Source of the DNA: Streptococcaceae bacterium
GTDB lineage: Bacteria > Bacillota > Bacilli > Lactobacillales > Streptococcaceae
Length of the DNA stretch: 5,807 nt
Direction of reading: 5' to 3'
Assembly (NCBI GenBank): GCA_031285105.1
Contig: JAITWV010000042.1
Coordinates: 1-5,807, forward strand
In this document: piece by piece, positions 1-5,517 of the stretch
How the letters are laid out: each line of letters starts with the position of its first letter
Numbering within the stretch: the stretch's first letter is position 1
Notes under the pieces: model-generated
What the model saw: the letters and a program-made list of their open reading frames with translations, nothing else
Told to the model about the DNA's origin: nothing
Database searches by the model: none
Made by a program: the position numbers and the translations under genes

Positions 1-371
1 ACGTAGTGACAAAACTACCTGCAGACCCAACCTTAGCAATCGCAGGACTTGAAGTTGGGGAATATATCATCTATGAAACAGTAGTTCCTGTTGGTTATCT
101 AGCGAGTAGTGCGTTAACAAATGGTCTTAAATTTATTGTTTATGATTACACATGGCTTGATTCAGATCAACCTGGGGAGCCTGCTGGTTTAGATGTTGAC
201 GACCACCACAACCTCTTCAATGATAAAGCCGGTGAACTGCCAAACACTGGTGGTAGCGGTCTATGGATTGTCGGTGCCATCGTAGTCGCAGCTTTTGGTG
301 CGATGTTTGGTTTCCACTTCTTCAATCGTAAATTACAAAGCAAACATGAAAAACACAATGACTCTATCTAA
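1..371 (+). CDS. LPNTG-anchored pilin/surface protein, C-terminal part (5' truncated)
   Basis: The reading frame is open to the left edge (first full codon at base 3). The GTG at base 6 has no ribosome site and falls inside a domain, so this is the end of a longer protein. Numbering from that GTG, residues 19-31 contain YETVVPVGY, which fits the E-box (ETxxPxGY) of Cna-B/SpaA-type pilin domains. In such domains the Glu (here E24) promotes an internal Lys-Asn isopeptide bond; N72 just before the sorting signal is a candidate Asn. A classical sorting signal follows: LPNTG at 78-82 (bases 237-251), a hydrophobic segment at about 86-106, then a basic tail (NRK, K, H). Sortase would cleave between T and G and attach the protein to peptidoglycan or to a pilus polymer. 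Only the C-terminus is visible, so backbone pilin, tip adhesin and plain adhesin cannot be separated. No sortase gene follows it; the next gene is convergent. Confidence 0.85.
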   Translation, partial: VVTKLPADPTLAIAGLEVGEYIIYETVVPVGYLASSALTNGLKFIVYDYTWLDSDQPGEPAGLDVDDHHNLFNDKAGELPNTGGSGLWIVGAIVVAAFGAMFGFHFFNRKLQSKHEKHNDSI

Positions 372-381
372 TTAATATTAT

Positions 382-426
382 AAGCCTCCAGTTTTGAGTA
401 TTTTCAAAATTGGAGGCTTCTTTTAT
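382..426 (+). terminator. Rho-independent terminator of the pilin gene (convergent spacer)
   Basis: Arms at 382-390 (AAGCCTCCA) and 411-419 (TGGAGGCTT) pair perfectly. The stem continues inward from 391-397 to 404-410 with one G-T pair, giving a 16-bp stem with a 6-base loop. On the plus strand it is followed by TTCTTTTAT. It lies between two convergent genes. The minus-strand side is only AT-rich and lacks a clean T run, so service to bglP as well is possible but weaker. Confidence 0.9.
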
Positions 427-450
427 ATAAACAAAGCAGATAAAAGTTAA

Positions 451-2349
451 CTATCCAACAACCGCCGTAATCAAGACATCATCTGTTTTCACTTCTTTCC
501 TATCAGTAGCGATGACATCTTTATAATCATTGGTATTTGTCACAATAATTGGCACTTGTGTGTTATATCCTTCAGCTTCAATTGCTTCAATATCAAATCC
601 AACTAATTTATCCCCTTTTTTCACTTTGGCTCCTTGTTCAACAAATGCTTCAAAATGGCGTCCTTCTAATTGAACGGTGTCAATGCCGACGTGAATTAAC
701 AATTCCACTCCCTTATCTGAAATCAAACCAATGGCATGTTTGGTTGGGAATAAAGTCATAATGGTGCCATCAAATGGAGAAATTACTTCGCCTTTTGTTG
801 GAATAACAAGCGAACCTTTACCTAAAATTCCTTGAGCAAAAGCAGCATCACTGGCTTCATTTAAAGGTAAAACACTTCCTTCAATAGGAGAGATGATTTC
901 TTCTTTTGATAATTTCGCAATTTTGGTTGGCTCTACACTTACCAAAACTTCAGGCTCTTTATGAAAAAGCATCGTTAAGGTAAATGAGATGGTAACTGAA
1001 ATAGCGATGGAAATTAATAACGTAATAAAATCAGTCAAATCACCATCTGGGCGGATATAATTAGGAAAAGCAAAAACACCTAATCCACCTTGATTCCAAA
1101 CAGTCAAATTCATCAAACCAGCATAAGCACCACCAATCATCCCACCAATACAAGTAAAGATGAATACTTTTTTACGGGGCAAAGTGAAACCATAAATAGC
1201 AGGCTCTGTAATACCGACAATTCCTGAAACAATTGCTGGTATTGCTAGTGTTTTTAGTTTTTTATCTTTTAATTTTAGATAAATAGCCACTAAGGCAGCC
1301 GTTTGTCCAAAGGAAACACAAGCGATATTTGTCAAAATGTTCCCAAAACCATTATTCATAAACTGTACAAGTGCCAATGGAACAACCGCCCAGTGAAGGC
1401 CAAACATCACCAAAATTTGCCAAGAAAAACCAAGAACGGCACCAAATAAAACCGGTGAAAAGCCAATTAAACTCTGGAAAACAGCCATTAAGCCATCGGT
1501 TGCAAAACTAAATACTGGACCGACCACTAAAAATCCTAATGGCAAGGTAAATAAAACTGTTAAAAATGGCACAAAGAAATTAGCAAGCATCTCTGGCACA
1601 ATTTTTTTAGCTACTTTTTGAATTTGTGAAGCTAGCAAAACAATAAAAATAATTGGAATGACTGACGAAGCATAATTACGTGCCATCCAAGGAATACCAA
1701 AGAATGTTTGATAGACATCATTTTCAAAAATGGTTCCTGAAAACAACGTCATAATCGGTGTGGCATCGTTAGCTGAAAGAGCATTTAATGAAAGATTCGG
1801 ATTCATTAAAGCTGCACCTAAAAGTAATCCGACAAAATCATTGACTTTAAATTTGCGAGCAGCAGTTAAACCAATAATGACAGGCATAAACATAAATGCC
1901 GAATCACCAATATTATCAAGCATGATGAAAGTTCCACTGCCGCGCTCAAAGGCACCTAAGAAAACCAAAAGAGCAGTTAATCCACGAATCATTCCAGCAG
2001 ATGCTAGTATGGCTAAAAAGGGTTGGAAACAGCCTGAAATGACATCAAGCACGACATCAAATGGCTTTTGTTTACCCATATCGACACTTTTTGTAGGATC
2101 AATTCCGGTATAATCGAGCACTTCTTGAAAAACAAAAGGCACATGATTTCCAATAACCACCTGATATTGCCCACCAGCTTGCATGACTGTAACCACCCCG
2201 TCCATATTTTTGAGGACTTCAGTATTTGCAATCGACTCATCTTTTAATTTGAAACGAAGACGTGTAATGCAGTGTGTTAAGCCATTGATATTTCCTTTTC
2301 CACCAATTTCTTTGACAATATTTTTTGCTAAATCGTGATATTTTCCCAT
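451..2349 (-). CDS. bglP: PTS beta-glucoside transporter subunit EIIBCA
   Basis: Membrane permease-kinase that takes up a beta-glucoside (salicin/arbutin/cellobiose type, exact sugar not readable) and phosphorylates it using phosphate from HPr. Domain order is EIIB-EIIC-EIIA in 632 residues, full length for the family. EIIB (about 1-85) has LTHCITRLRF with the phosphorylated Cys27. EIIC (about 100-460) is a string of hydrophobic segments with the family motif GITEPAIYG at 379-387. EIIA (about 485-632) has His538 and the active-site His553 in LLIHVGIDTV, spaced 15 as in EIIA-Glc. The start is taken at 2349 (MGKYHDLAKN): GGAGGA at 2364-2359 ends 9 nt before it and matches known BglP N-termini. 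An in-frame ATG at 2358 lies 1 nt from GGAGG and is unlikely to be used. It is the second gene of an operon with licT, 130 nt downstream, and has a RAT and a hairpin over its ribosome site. No phospho-beta-glucosidase follows. Confidence 0.95.
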   Translation of the reverse strand: MGKYHDLAKNIVKEIGGKGNINGLTHCITRLRFKLKDESIANTEVLKNMDGVVTVMQAGGQYQVVIGNHVPFVFQEVLDYTGIDPTKSVDMGKQKPFDVVLDVISGCFQPFLAILASAGMIRGLTALLVFLGAFERGSGTFIMLDNIGDSAFMFMPVIIGLTAARKFKVNDFVGLLLGAALMNPNLSLNALSANDATPIMTLFSGTIFENDVYQTFFGIPWMARNYASSVIPIIFIVLLASQIQKVAKKIVPEMLANFFVPFLTVLFTLPLGFLVVGPVFSFATDGLMAVFQSLIGFSPVLFGAVLGFSWQILVMFGLHWAVVPLALVQFMNNGFGNILTNIACVSFGQTAALVAIYLKLKDKKLKTLAIPAIVSGIVGITEPAIYGFTLPRKKVFIFTCIGGMIGGAYAGLMNLTVWNQGGLGVFAFPNYIRPDGDLTDFITLLISIAISVTISFTLTMLFHKEPEVLVSVEPTKIAKLSKEEIISPIEGSVLPLNEASDAAFAQGILGKGSLVIPTKGEVISPFDGTIMTLFPTKHAIGLISDKGVELLIHVGIDTVQLEGRHFEAFVEQGAKVKKGDKLVGFDIEAIEAEGYNTQVPIIVTNTNDYKDVIATDRKEVKTDDVLITAVVG

Positions 2350-2359
2350 ATTTATCATT

Positions 2360-2383
2360 CCTCCATTTTAGATAATTTGGAGG
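2360..2383 (-). promoter_or_regulatory. Hairpin sequestering the bglP Shine-Dalgarno sequence
   Basis: On the minus strand CCTCCA (2383-2378) is perfectly complementary to TGGAGG (2365-2360), which contains the GGAGG ribosome site of bglP; the loop is 12 nt. No T run follows, so this is not a terminator. Its 5' arm shares bases 2383-2382 with the closing CC of the adjacent RAT, so the two structures exclude each other. Inferred role: it hides the ribosome site unless LicT stabilises the RAT. Six base pairs with a 12-nt loop is only moderately stable. Confidence 0.55.
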
Positions 2384-2436
2384 TTTCGCCAACTGAATGT
2401 AACGATCCAAAAAGTAAGTCCTTTCCCATCAGACAT
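2368..2436 (-). CDS. Possible 22-residue leader peptide upstream of bglP
   Basis: A short reading frame begins with ATG at 2436 (MSDGKGLTFW...) and ends with TAA at 2370-2368. It is preceded by AAAGGA (2451-2446) at a 9-nt spacing. The frame runs through the whole second RAT and the anti-SD arm, and stops 3 nt before the GGAGG of bglP. A translating ribosome would therefore unfold both structures and could hand over to the bglP start. A 22-codon frame can easily arise by chance, and the peptide resembles nothing I recognise. It is listed because of its placement and ribosome site, with low confidence. Confidence 0.25.
   Translation of the reverse strand: MSDGKGLTFWIVTFSWRNLQII
2382..2408 (-). 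promoter_or_regulatory. RAT (ribonucleic antiterminator) element in the licT-bglP spacer
   Basis: It starts GGATCGTTAC and ends GGCGAAACC. Folded like family RATs: GG pairs with CC; then a 1x2 internal loop (A opposite AA); TCG pairs with CGA; then a 3x1 internal loop (TTA opposite G); CA pairs with TG; and a 6-nt loop closes it. Both asymmetric internal loops match the BglG/LicT RAT pattern. The upper stem is 2 bp, not the usual 3, so the element is 27 nt long against 29. It is the likely binding site of the LicT CAT domain. Unusually it overlaps an SD-masking hairpin and not an intrinsic terminator. Confidence 0.7.
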
Positions 2437-2479
2437 GTGTTTTATTCCTTTCATTATTTATATGCAAAAGATTTTACTC

Positions 2480-3322
2480 TTAACATTTTTCCATAATTCT
2501 TGCAAGGTGCATAGTAATATATAATTGCTCATCTTTAGAAATTTGGTAATTCCAGTGTTCTTTTAAATATTCTTCGACTTTGTGTGTAGTTAGGTGTGCT
2601 TGTGGATATTTCCCGACAATTAATTCATATAAATCTAAGTCAACTTCATCAGGTAGATCATATCGATTTCCTTTTAAAACCATCTCCGAAAAGAATTTTA
2701 AATGAGTAATAAATCGTTGAAAATAAACGTCGTCTTCGTTGAACTCCATAAGTAACGTGTATTTAATAATTGTTAAAATTTCTTCAATAATTTGCGTTAA
2801 GGTGACCGCATTACTTTGATTATCACAAATTTGGGCATTAACTAAATGAAGTGCCAAATATCCAGCTTCATCTTCTGGCAAAAAAATCCCAGCATGTTCG
2901 TTAAGATAGTCCAATCCTTTTTTACTGATTTCAAATTCTTTGGGATAAAAGCGCTTAATATCCCACATTAAAAAATTTTTGACTTCAATGCCTTGTTCTT
3001 GCCTAATAATAGAAGTATTCAAATGATCAGCAATCGCAATAAAGGCATTTTCATTTAATTTATGGGTTAATTTTTCTTGAGCGATGGAAATAAATTTAAC
3101 GGAAAGTTCAATAATTTCTTCAGGAATTTCTGCAAATAATTCTTCAACACGACCAGCTTGTAATTCATTTTCAATGCGAAATATCTTTTCGACCTTCGTT
3201 TCATCAACAAGCAAACCAATTTTTTGTTGAAACCCTAACCCTTTTCCCATCAAGACAATTTCTTCATTTTCTTGATTTAAAACAATCACAACATTATTAT
3301 TTAATATTTTTTGAATCTCCAA
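2480..3322 (-). CDS. licT: BglG/LicT family transcription antiterminator (PRD protein)
   Basis: Cytoplasmic RNA-binding regulator, 280 residues, the normal family length. An N-terminal CAT RNA-binding domain (about 1-56) carries KILNNNVVIVL and the conserved MGKGLGFQ. PRD1 (about 65-170) has His100 (ADHLNTS) and His159 (ALHLVNAQ); PRD2 (about 171-280) has His207 (THLKFF) and His272 (MHLARIME). These are the PTS-phosphorylated histidines known from LicT. In the family, EII phosphorylates and inhibits PRD1 without substrate, while HPr phosphorylation of PRD2 activates; the active dimer binds a RAT and prevents terminator folding. The start is TTG at 3322, supported by AAAGGGG (3336-3330) at a 7-nt spacing and by the expected N-terminus (M-I-KILNNN). 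It is first in the operon, behind its own RAT/terminator, so it should be autoregulated. BglP is the natural partner. Confidence 0.95.
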   Translation of the reverse strand: MEIQKILNNNVVIVLNQENEEIVLMGKGLGFQQKIGLLVDETKVEKIFRIENELQAGRVEELFAEIPEEIIELSVKFISIAQEKLTHKLNENAFIAIADHLNTSIIRQEQGIEVKNFLMWDIKRFYPKEFEISKKGLDYLNEHAGIFLPEDEAGYLALHLVNAQICDNQSNAVTLTQIIEEILTIIKYTLLMEFNEDDVYFQRFITHLKFFSEMVLKGNRYDLPDEVDLDLYELIVGKYPQAHLTTHKVEEYLKEHWNYQISKDEQLYITMHLARIMEKC

Positions 3323-3353
3323 AATCTATCCCCTTTCGATTTTAATTGTATGG

Positions 3354-3403
3354 AAATATAATAAAAGACCTAATCATGCTTATAATACGGCGTGATTAGG
3401 TCT
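3354..3403 (-). terminator. Leader terminator upstream of licT (RAT-controlled)
   Basis: Minus-strand arms 3403-3390 (AGACCTAATCACGC) and 3379-3366 pair over 14 bp with one G-T wobble and a 10-nt loop. They are followed by TTTATTATATTT. It lies between the operon promoter and the licT start, so most transcripts should stop here unless LicT acts. Its 5' arm starts inside the RAT (shared 3403-3399), which is the classical overlap for antitermination. The plus-strand side has no T run, so it acts on one strand only. Confidence 0.9.
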
Positions 3404-3427
3404 AGCTTAACTAAATAATAACTATCC
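3399..3427 (-). promoter_or_regulatory. RAT (ribonucleic antiterminator) element in the licT leader
   Basis: A 29-nt element beginning GGATAGTTA and ending GCTAGACC. It folds exactly like known RATs: GG with CC; A opposite GA; TAG with CTA; TTA opposite G; TTA with TAA; and a 6-nt loop. Against the familiar B. subtilis bglP/sacB-type RAT (recalled from knowledge), the changed stem bases are changed on both sides, so pairing is kept while both internal loops are preserved. The last bases overlap the terminator stem. Predicted transcription starts only about 8 nt upstream. Confidence 0.85.
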
Positions 3428-3441
3428 TTTTGATTACTCTA

Positions 3442-3470
3442 AATATACCTTGATAGGAAAACGCTGTCAA
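3442..3470 (-). promoter_or_regulatory. Sigma-A promoter of licT-bglP
   Basis: A perfect -35 TTGACA (3470-3465), a 17-bp spacer and -10 TATATT (3447-3442) on the minus strand. The start site should lie near 3435, just before the RAT, leaving a leader of about 110 nt before licT. Confidence 0.85.
3455..3470 (-). promoter_or_regulatory. cre (catabolite-responsive element) over the licT promoter
   Basis: TTGACAGCGTTTTCCT matches the degenerate cre consensus WTGNNARCGNWWWCAW at 15 of 16 positions (C for A at the fifteenth). It covers the -35 box and most of the spacer, so CcpA bound with HPr-Ser-P would block RNA polymerase. This fits the usual repression of beta-glucoside genes by preferred sugars. 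Confidence 0.65.
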
Positions 3471-3508
3471 TATCTTTTCGCAATTTTATAAGTTATGAGT
3501 GCTATCTT

Positions 3509-3537
3509 TTCTTTCAGCTTTTCTTCTTTGGTAAAAT
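3509..3537 (+). promoter_or_regulatory. Probable extended -10 promoter of the SDR gene
   Basis: TGGTAAAAT (3529-3537) is an extended -10 element (TGn plus TAAAAT). The hexamer 17 bp upstream, TTCTTT (3509-3514), is a poor -35. Predicted start near 3544, giving a leader of about 27 nt. The same nine bases occur in the fba promoter. Confidence 0.5.
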
Positions 3538-3570
3538 ATAGAAAATAATCAAAAAGATTGGAGAAATCAC

Positions 3571-4389
3571 ATGAGTAAAAAAGTCGCCTTAATTACAGGA
3601 GCCTCATCTGGTATTGGTAAAGAAGCCGCAATTTCTCTTCACCAAGCAGGATTTATTGTTTATGGTGCAGCCAGGAGAGTAGAAAACATGACAGATTTGT
3701 CGCAAATGGGTGTTCACATTTTGCCTTTAGATGTGACGAATGAAGAATCAATGATTTCATGTGTTCAAAGCATTTTTGAAAAAGAAGGACGAATTGATGT
3801 TTTAGTCAATAATGCCGGTTACGGATCTTACGGTGCAGTAGAAGATGTGCCAATGAGTGAAGCACGTCGTCAAATGGAAGTTAATGTTTTTGGTTTAGCA
3901 CGAATGACTCAGCTTGTTTTACCAAAAATGCGTGAAAATGGCTATGGCAAAATCGTGAATATTTCTTCGATGGGCGGACGCGTTTGGACGAGTTTTGGTG
4001 CTTGGTATCATGCAAGCAAATTTGCGATTGAAGGATTTTCACATTCTTTAAGATTAGAAGTTGTTCCATTTGGCATTGATGTAATTTTGATTGAGCCTGG
4101 TGGCATTAAAACACCTTGGGGAACGATTGCGGCAGATAACCTAGAAGAAGTTTCTAAAGATGGCGCTTATGAACAACAAGCTAAAAAAACGGCTGAGAAT
4201 ATGCGCCGTTTATATGTGCAAACTCGTTTAACAAAACCTGAAAAAATTGCCAAAGTTATTAGTAAATCGGTCAGTGTCGCTAAACCTAAGACACGCTATT
4301 TATTAGGTTATGGTGCAAAAGCTTCTGTATTTGCTTTGAATGTGTTTGGTGATAGGGTTTATGATAAGATTATTCAAAAATTTATGTAA
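3571..4389 (+). CDS. SDR family NAD(P)-dependent oxidoreductase
   Basis: Cytoplasmic dehydrogenase/reductase with a Rossmann fold, 272 residues, slightly longer than the classical 250. Visible motifs: cofactor-binding TGASSGIG at 9-16; NNAG at 80-83; catalytic Asn105, Ser133, Tyr146 and Lys150 in YHASK. Arg35-Arg36 after the second beta strand suggest a preference for NADP(H). The sequence GAWYHASKFAIEGFSHSLRLEV and the EPGGIKTPWG loop place it with the 17-beta-HSD-like 'classical' SDRs; the substrate cannot be read. The start ATG has GGAG (3560-3563) 7 nt upstream and the expected N-terminus. It is divergent from licT across a shared 248-nt control region, and the next gene on the same strand is fba. 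I see no terminator between them, so some read-through into fba is possible. No defect is apparent. Confidence 0.92.
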   Translation: MSKKVALITGASSGIGKEAAISLHQAGFIVYGAARRVENMTDLSQMGVHILPLDVTNEESMISCVQSIFEKEGRIDVLVNNAGYGSYGAVEDVPMSEARRQMEVNVFGLARMTQLVLPKMRENGYGKIVNISSMGGRVWTSFGAWYHASKFAIEGFSHSLRLEVVPFGIDVILIEPGGIKTPWGTIAADNLEEVSKDGAYEQQAKKTAENMRRLYVQTRLTKPEKIAKVISKSVSVAKPKTRYLLGYGAKASVFALNVFGDRVYDKIIQKFM

Positions 4390-4398
4390 TTAATAAGC

Positions 4399-4426
4399 TA
4401 TGAAAACGCATTTATGAAAACATTCA
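4399..4426 (+). repeat. Two 14-bp tandem repeats upstream of fba
   Basis: TATGAAAAC occurs at 4399-4407 and again at 4413-4421, giving two adjacent 14-bp units (tatgaaaacgcatt, tatgaaaacattca) that agree at 9 leading bases. They sit between the SDR stop codon and the fba promoter. The first unit contains a cre-like sequence. Confidence 0.5.
4400..4415 (+). promoter_or_regulatory. Possible cre site upstream of the fba promoter
   Basis: ATGAAAACGCATTTAT fits WTGNNARCGNWWWCAW at 15 of 16 positions (T for C at position 14). Its centre is about 73 bp upstream of the predicted fba start. CcpA sites upstream of the -35 box activate some carbon-flow genes in Gram-positives, so activation of fba is conceivable. 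In AT-rich DNA a one-mismatch hit carries limited weight. Confidence 0.35.
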
Positions 4427-4445
4427 CGAAAATAGTATTATTTAC

Positions 4446-4474
4446 TAGAAAAAAAAAGACTAGAGTGGTAAAAT
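4446..4474 (+). promoter_or_regulatory. Promoter of fba
   Basis: Extended -10 TGGTAAAAT (4466-4474) with TAGAAA (4446-4451) as the best -35 at 17 bp, inside a run of nine A residues (4449-4457). Predicted start near 4481, giving a leader of roughly 75 nt. Confidence 0.55.
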
Positions 4475-4513
4475 CTAAAGAGTTGAGGGGATTACTTTCC
4501 CGTAAAAATTAAA

Positions 4514-4534
4514 GATAGACCAAAAGTGTTTATC
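4514..4534 (+). other. Small hairpin in the fba 5' leader
   Basis: GATAGAC (4514-4520) pairs with GTTTATC (4528-4534), 7 bp with one G-T, loop of 7 nt. It ends 7 nt before the ribosome site GGAGGA (4542-4547). It does not mask the ribosome site. It might protect the mRNA, but it could be chance. Confidence 0.35.
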
Positions 4535-4554
4535 TAAAAATGGAGGATATACAA

Positions 4555-5454
4555 ATGCCAATTACTTCATCAGCAAAATTCATCCGTGCAGCTCGTGAAA
4601 ACGGTTATGCTATCGGAGGATTCAACACAAACAACTTAGAATGGACTCAAGCTATTTTAAGAGCCGCTGAAAAGAAACAAGCTCCTATCTTAATCCAATC
4701 TTCAATGGGTGCTGCTAAATACATGGGTGGCTATAAATTAGTTCAAAACATGGTTCGCGATTTAGTAGATTCAATGAACATCACAGTACCAGTTGCGATT
4801 CACTTAGACCATGGTCATTTTGAAGATGCCAAAGAAGCAATCCACGTTGGATATACTTCAGTAATGTTTGATGGTTCACACTTACCAATCGAAGAAAACT
4901 TAGCACAAGCAAAAATTATCGTTGAATTAGCACATTCACGTGGCGTTTCAGTCGAAGCAGAAGTTGGTTCAATCGGTGGTGAAGAAGACGGAATCGTTGG
5001 TGAAGGCGAATTAGCACCAATCGAAGACGCAGTAGAAATGGTAAAAGTTGGCGTTGACTTCCTAGCTGCAGGTATCGGTAACATCCACGGTCCTTACCCT
5101 GAAAACTGGAAAGGTCTACACTTAGATCACTTAGAAAAATTAAACAAAGCAATCATCGAAGCAAATGACGGCAAACCTTTCCCAATCGTATTACACGGTG
5201 GTTCAGGTATTCCTGATGATCAAATTCGTGAAGCAATCAAAAACGGTGTTGCTAAAGTTAACGTAAACACTGAAGGTCAATTAACATTTACAGCAGCTAC
5301 TCTTAAATTTGCGAAAGATTTTGATGCAAATCATGCTGAATTTATGGCGAAAAAATCATTTGACCCTCGTAAATTCTTGAAACCAGGTATTGATGCAGTT
5401 CAAGCTACTATTGAAGAGCGTATTGATGTATTTGGTTCTGCTGGTAAAGCTTAA
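4555..5454 (+). CDS. fba: Class II fructose-bisphosphate aldolase
   Basis: Cytoplasmic glycolytic/gluconeogenic enzyme that splits fructose 1,6-bisphosphate into dihydroxyacetone phosphate and glyceraldehyde 3-phosphate with a Zn2+ ion. It has 299 residues, usual for the family. HLDHG at 83-87 gives catalytic Asp85 and zinc ligand His86. The other zinc ligands are His178 in GNIHGPYP and His214 in LHGGSG. EAEVGSIGGEEDG (134-146) and NVNTE (236-240) complete the active and phosphate sites. The N-terminus (GGFNTNNLEWTQAILRAAE) is of the streptococcal/enterococcal type. The start is the ATG at 4555: GGAGGA (4542-4547) sits 7 nt before it. The in-frame ATG at 4540 overlaps that ribosome site and has none of its own. 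The gene has its own promoter and terminator, and codon use looks that of a highly expressed gene. Confidence 0.97.
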   Translation: MPITSSAKFIRAARENGYAIGGFNTNNLEWTQAILRAAEKKQAPILIQSSMGAAKYMGGYKLVQNMVRDLVDSMNITVPVAIHLDHGHFEDAKEAIHVGYTSVMFDGSHLPIEENLAQAKIIVELAHSRGVSVEAEVGSIGGEEDGIVGEGELAPIEDAVEMVKVGVDFLAAGIGNIHGPYPENWKGLHLDHLEKLNKAIIEANDGKPFPIVLHGGSGIPDDQIREAIKNGVAKVNVNTEGQLTFTAATLKFAKDFDANHAEFMAKKSFDPRKFLKPGIDAVQATIEERIDVFGSAGKA

Positions 5455-5475
5455 TTAACTAAATAAACCTTGTAT

Positions 5476-5517
5476 AATCCTTAGAAAGAAAATTAAATTC
5501 TTTCTAAGGATTTTTTT
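5476..5517 (+). terminator. Rho-independent terminator of fba
   Basis: A perfect 15-bp stem, arms 5476-5490 (AATCCTTAGAAAGAA) and 5498-5512, 7-nt loop. The 3' arm ends in TT and five more T follow (5513-5517). It is placed 21 nt after the fba stop codon. Confidence 0.95.

Noticed and set aside
6..8. GTG at base 6 as a true gene start
   Set aside because: The frame is open to the window edge, no ribosome site can be seen, and the codon lies inside a pilin domain.
1730..2113. A 127-codon plus-strand open frame
   Set aside because: It lies wholly opposite the clear EIIC coding region of bglP, has no ribosome site and has low-complexity composition; it is an antisense shadow. The same reasoning rejects the frames at 549-761, 167-358, 2013-2240, 3881-4069, 4815-5084 and 4916-5152.
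2356..2358. ATG at 2358 as the bglP start
   Set aside because: GGAGG ends only 1 nt before it. The ATG at 2349 has correct spacing and gives the typical BglP N-terminus.
2360..2383. The CCTCCA/TGGAGG hairpin as an intrinsic terminator
   Set aside because: Only 6 bp with a 12-nt loop, and no T run follows; the downstream bases are the bglP ribosome site and start codon.
2452..2482. A separate bglP promoter in the licT-bglP spacer
   Set aside because: Only weak hexamers (TTAAGA, AT-rich -10-like words) at wrong spacing; the operon promoter before licT explains the arrangement.
4540..4542. ATG at 4540 as the fba start
   Set aside because: It overlaps the GGAGGA ribosome site that serves the ATG at 4555, and would add five residues not typical of the family.
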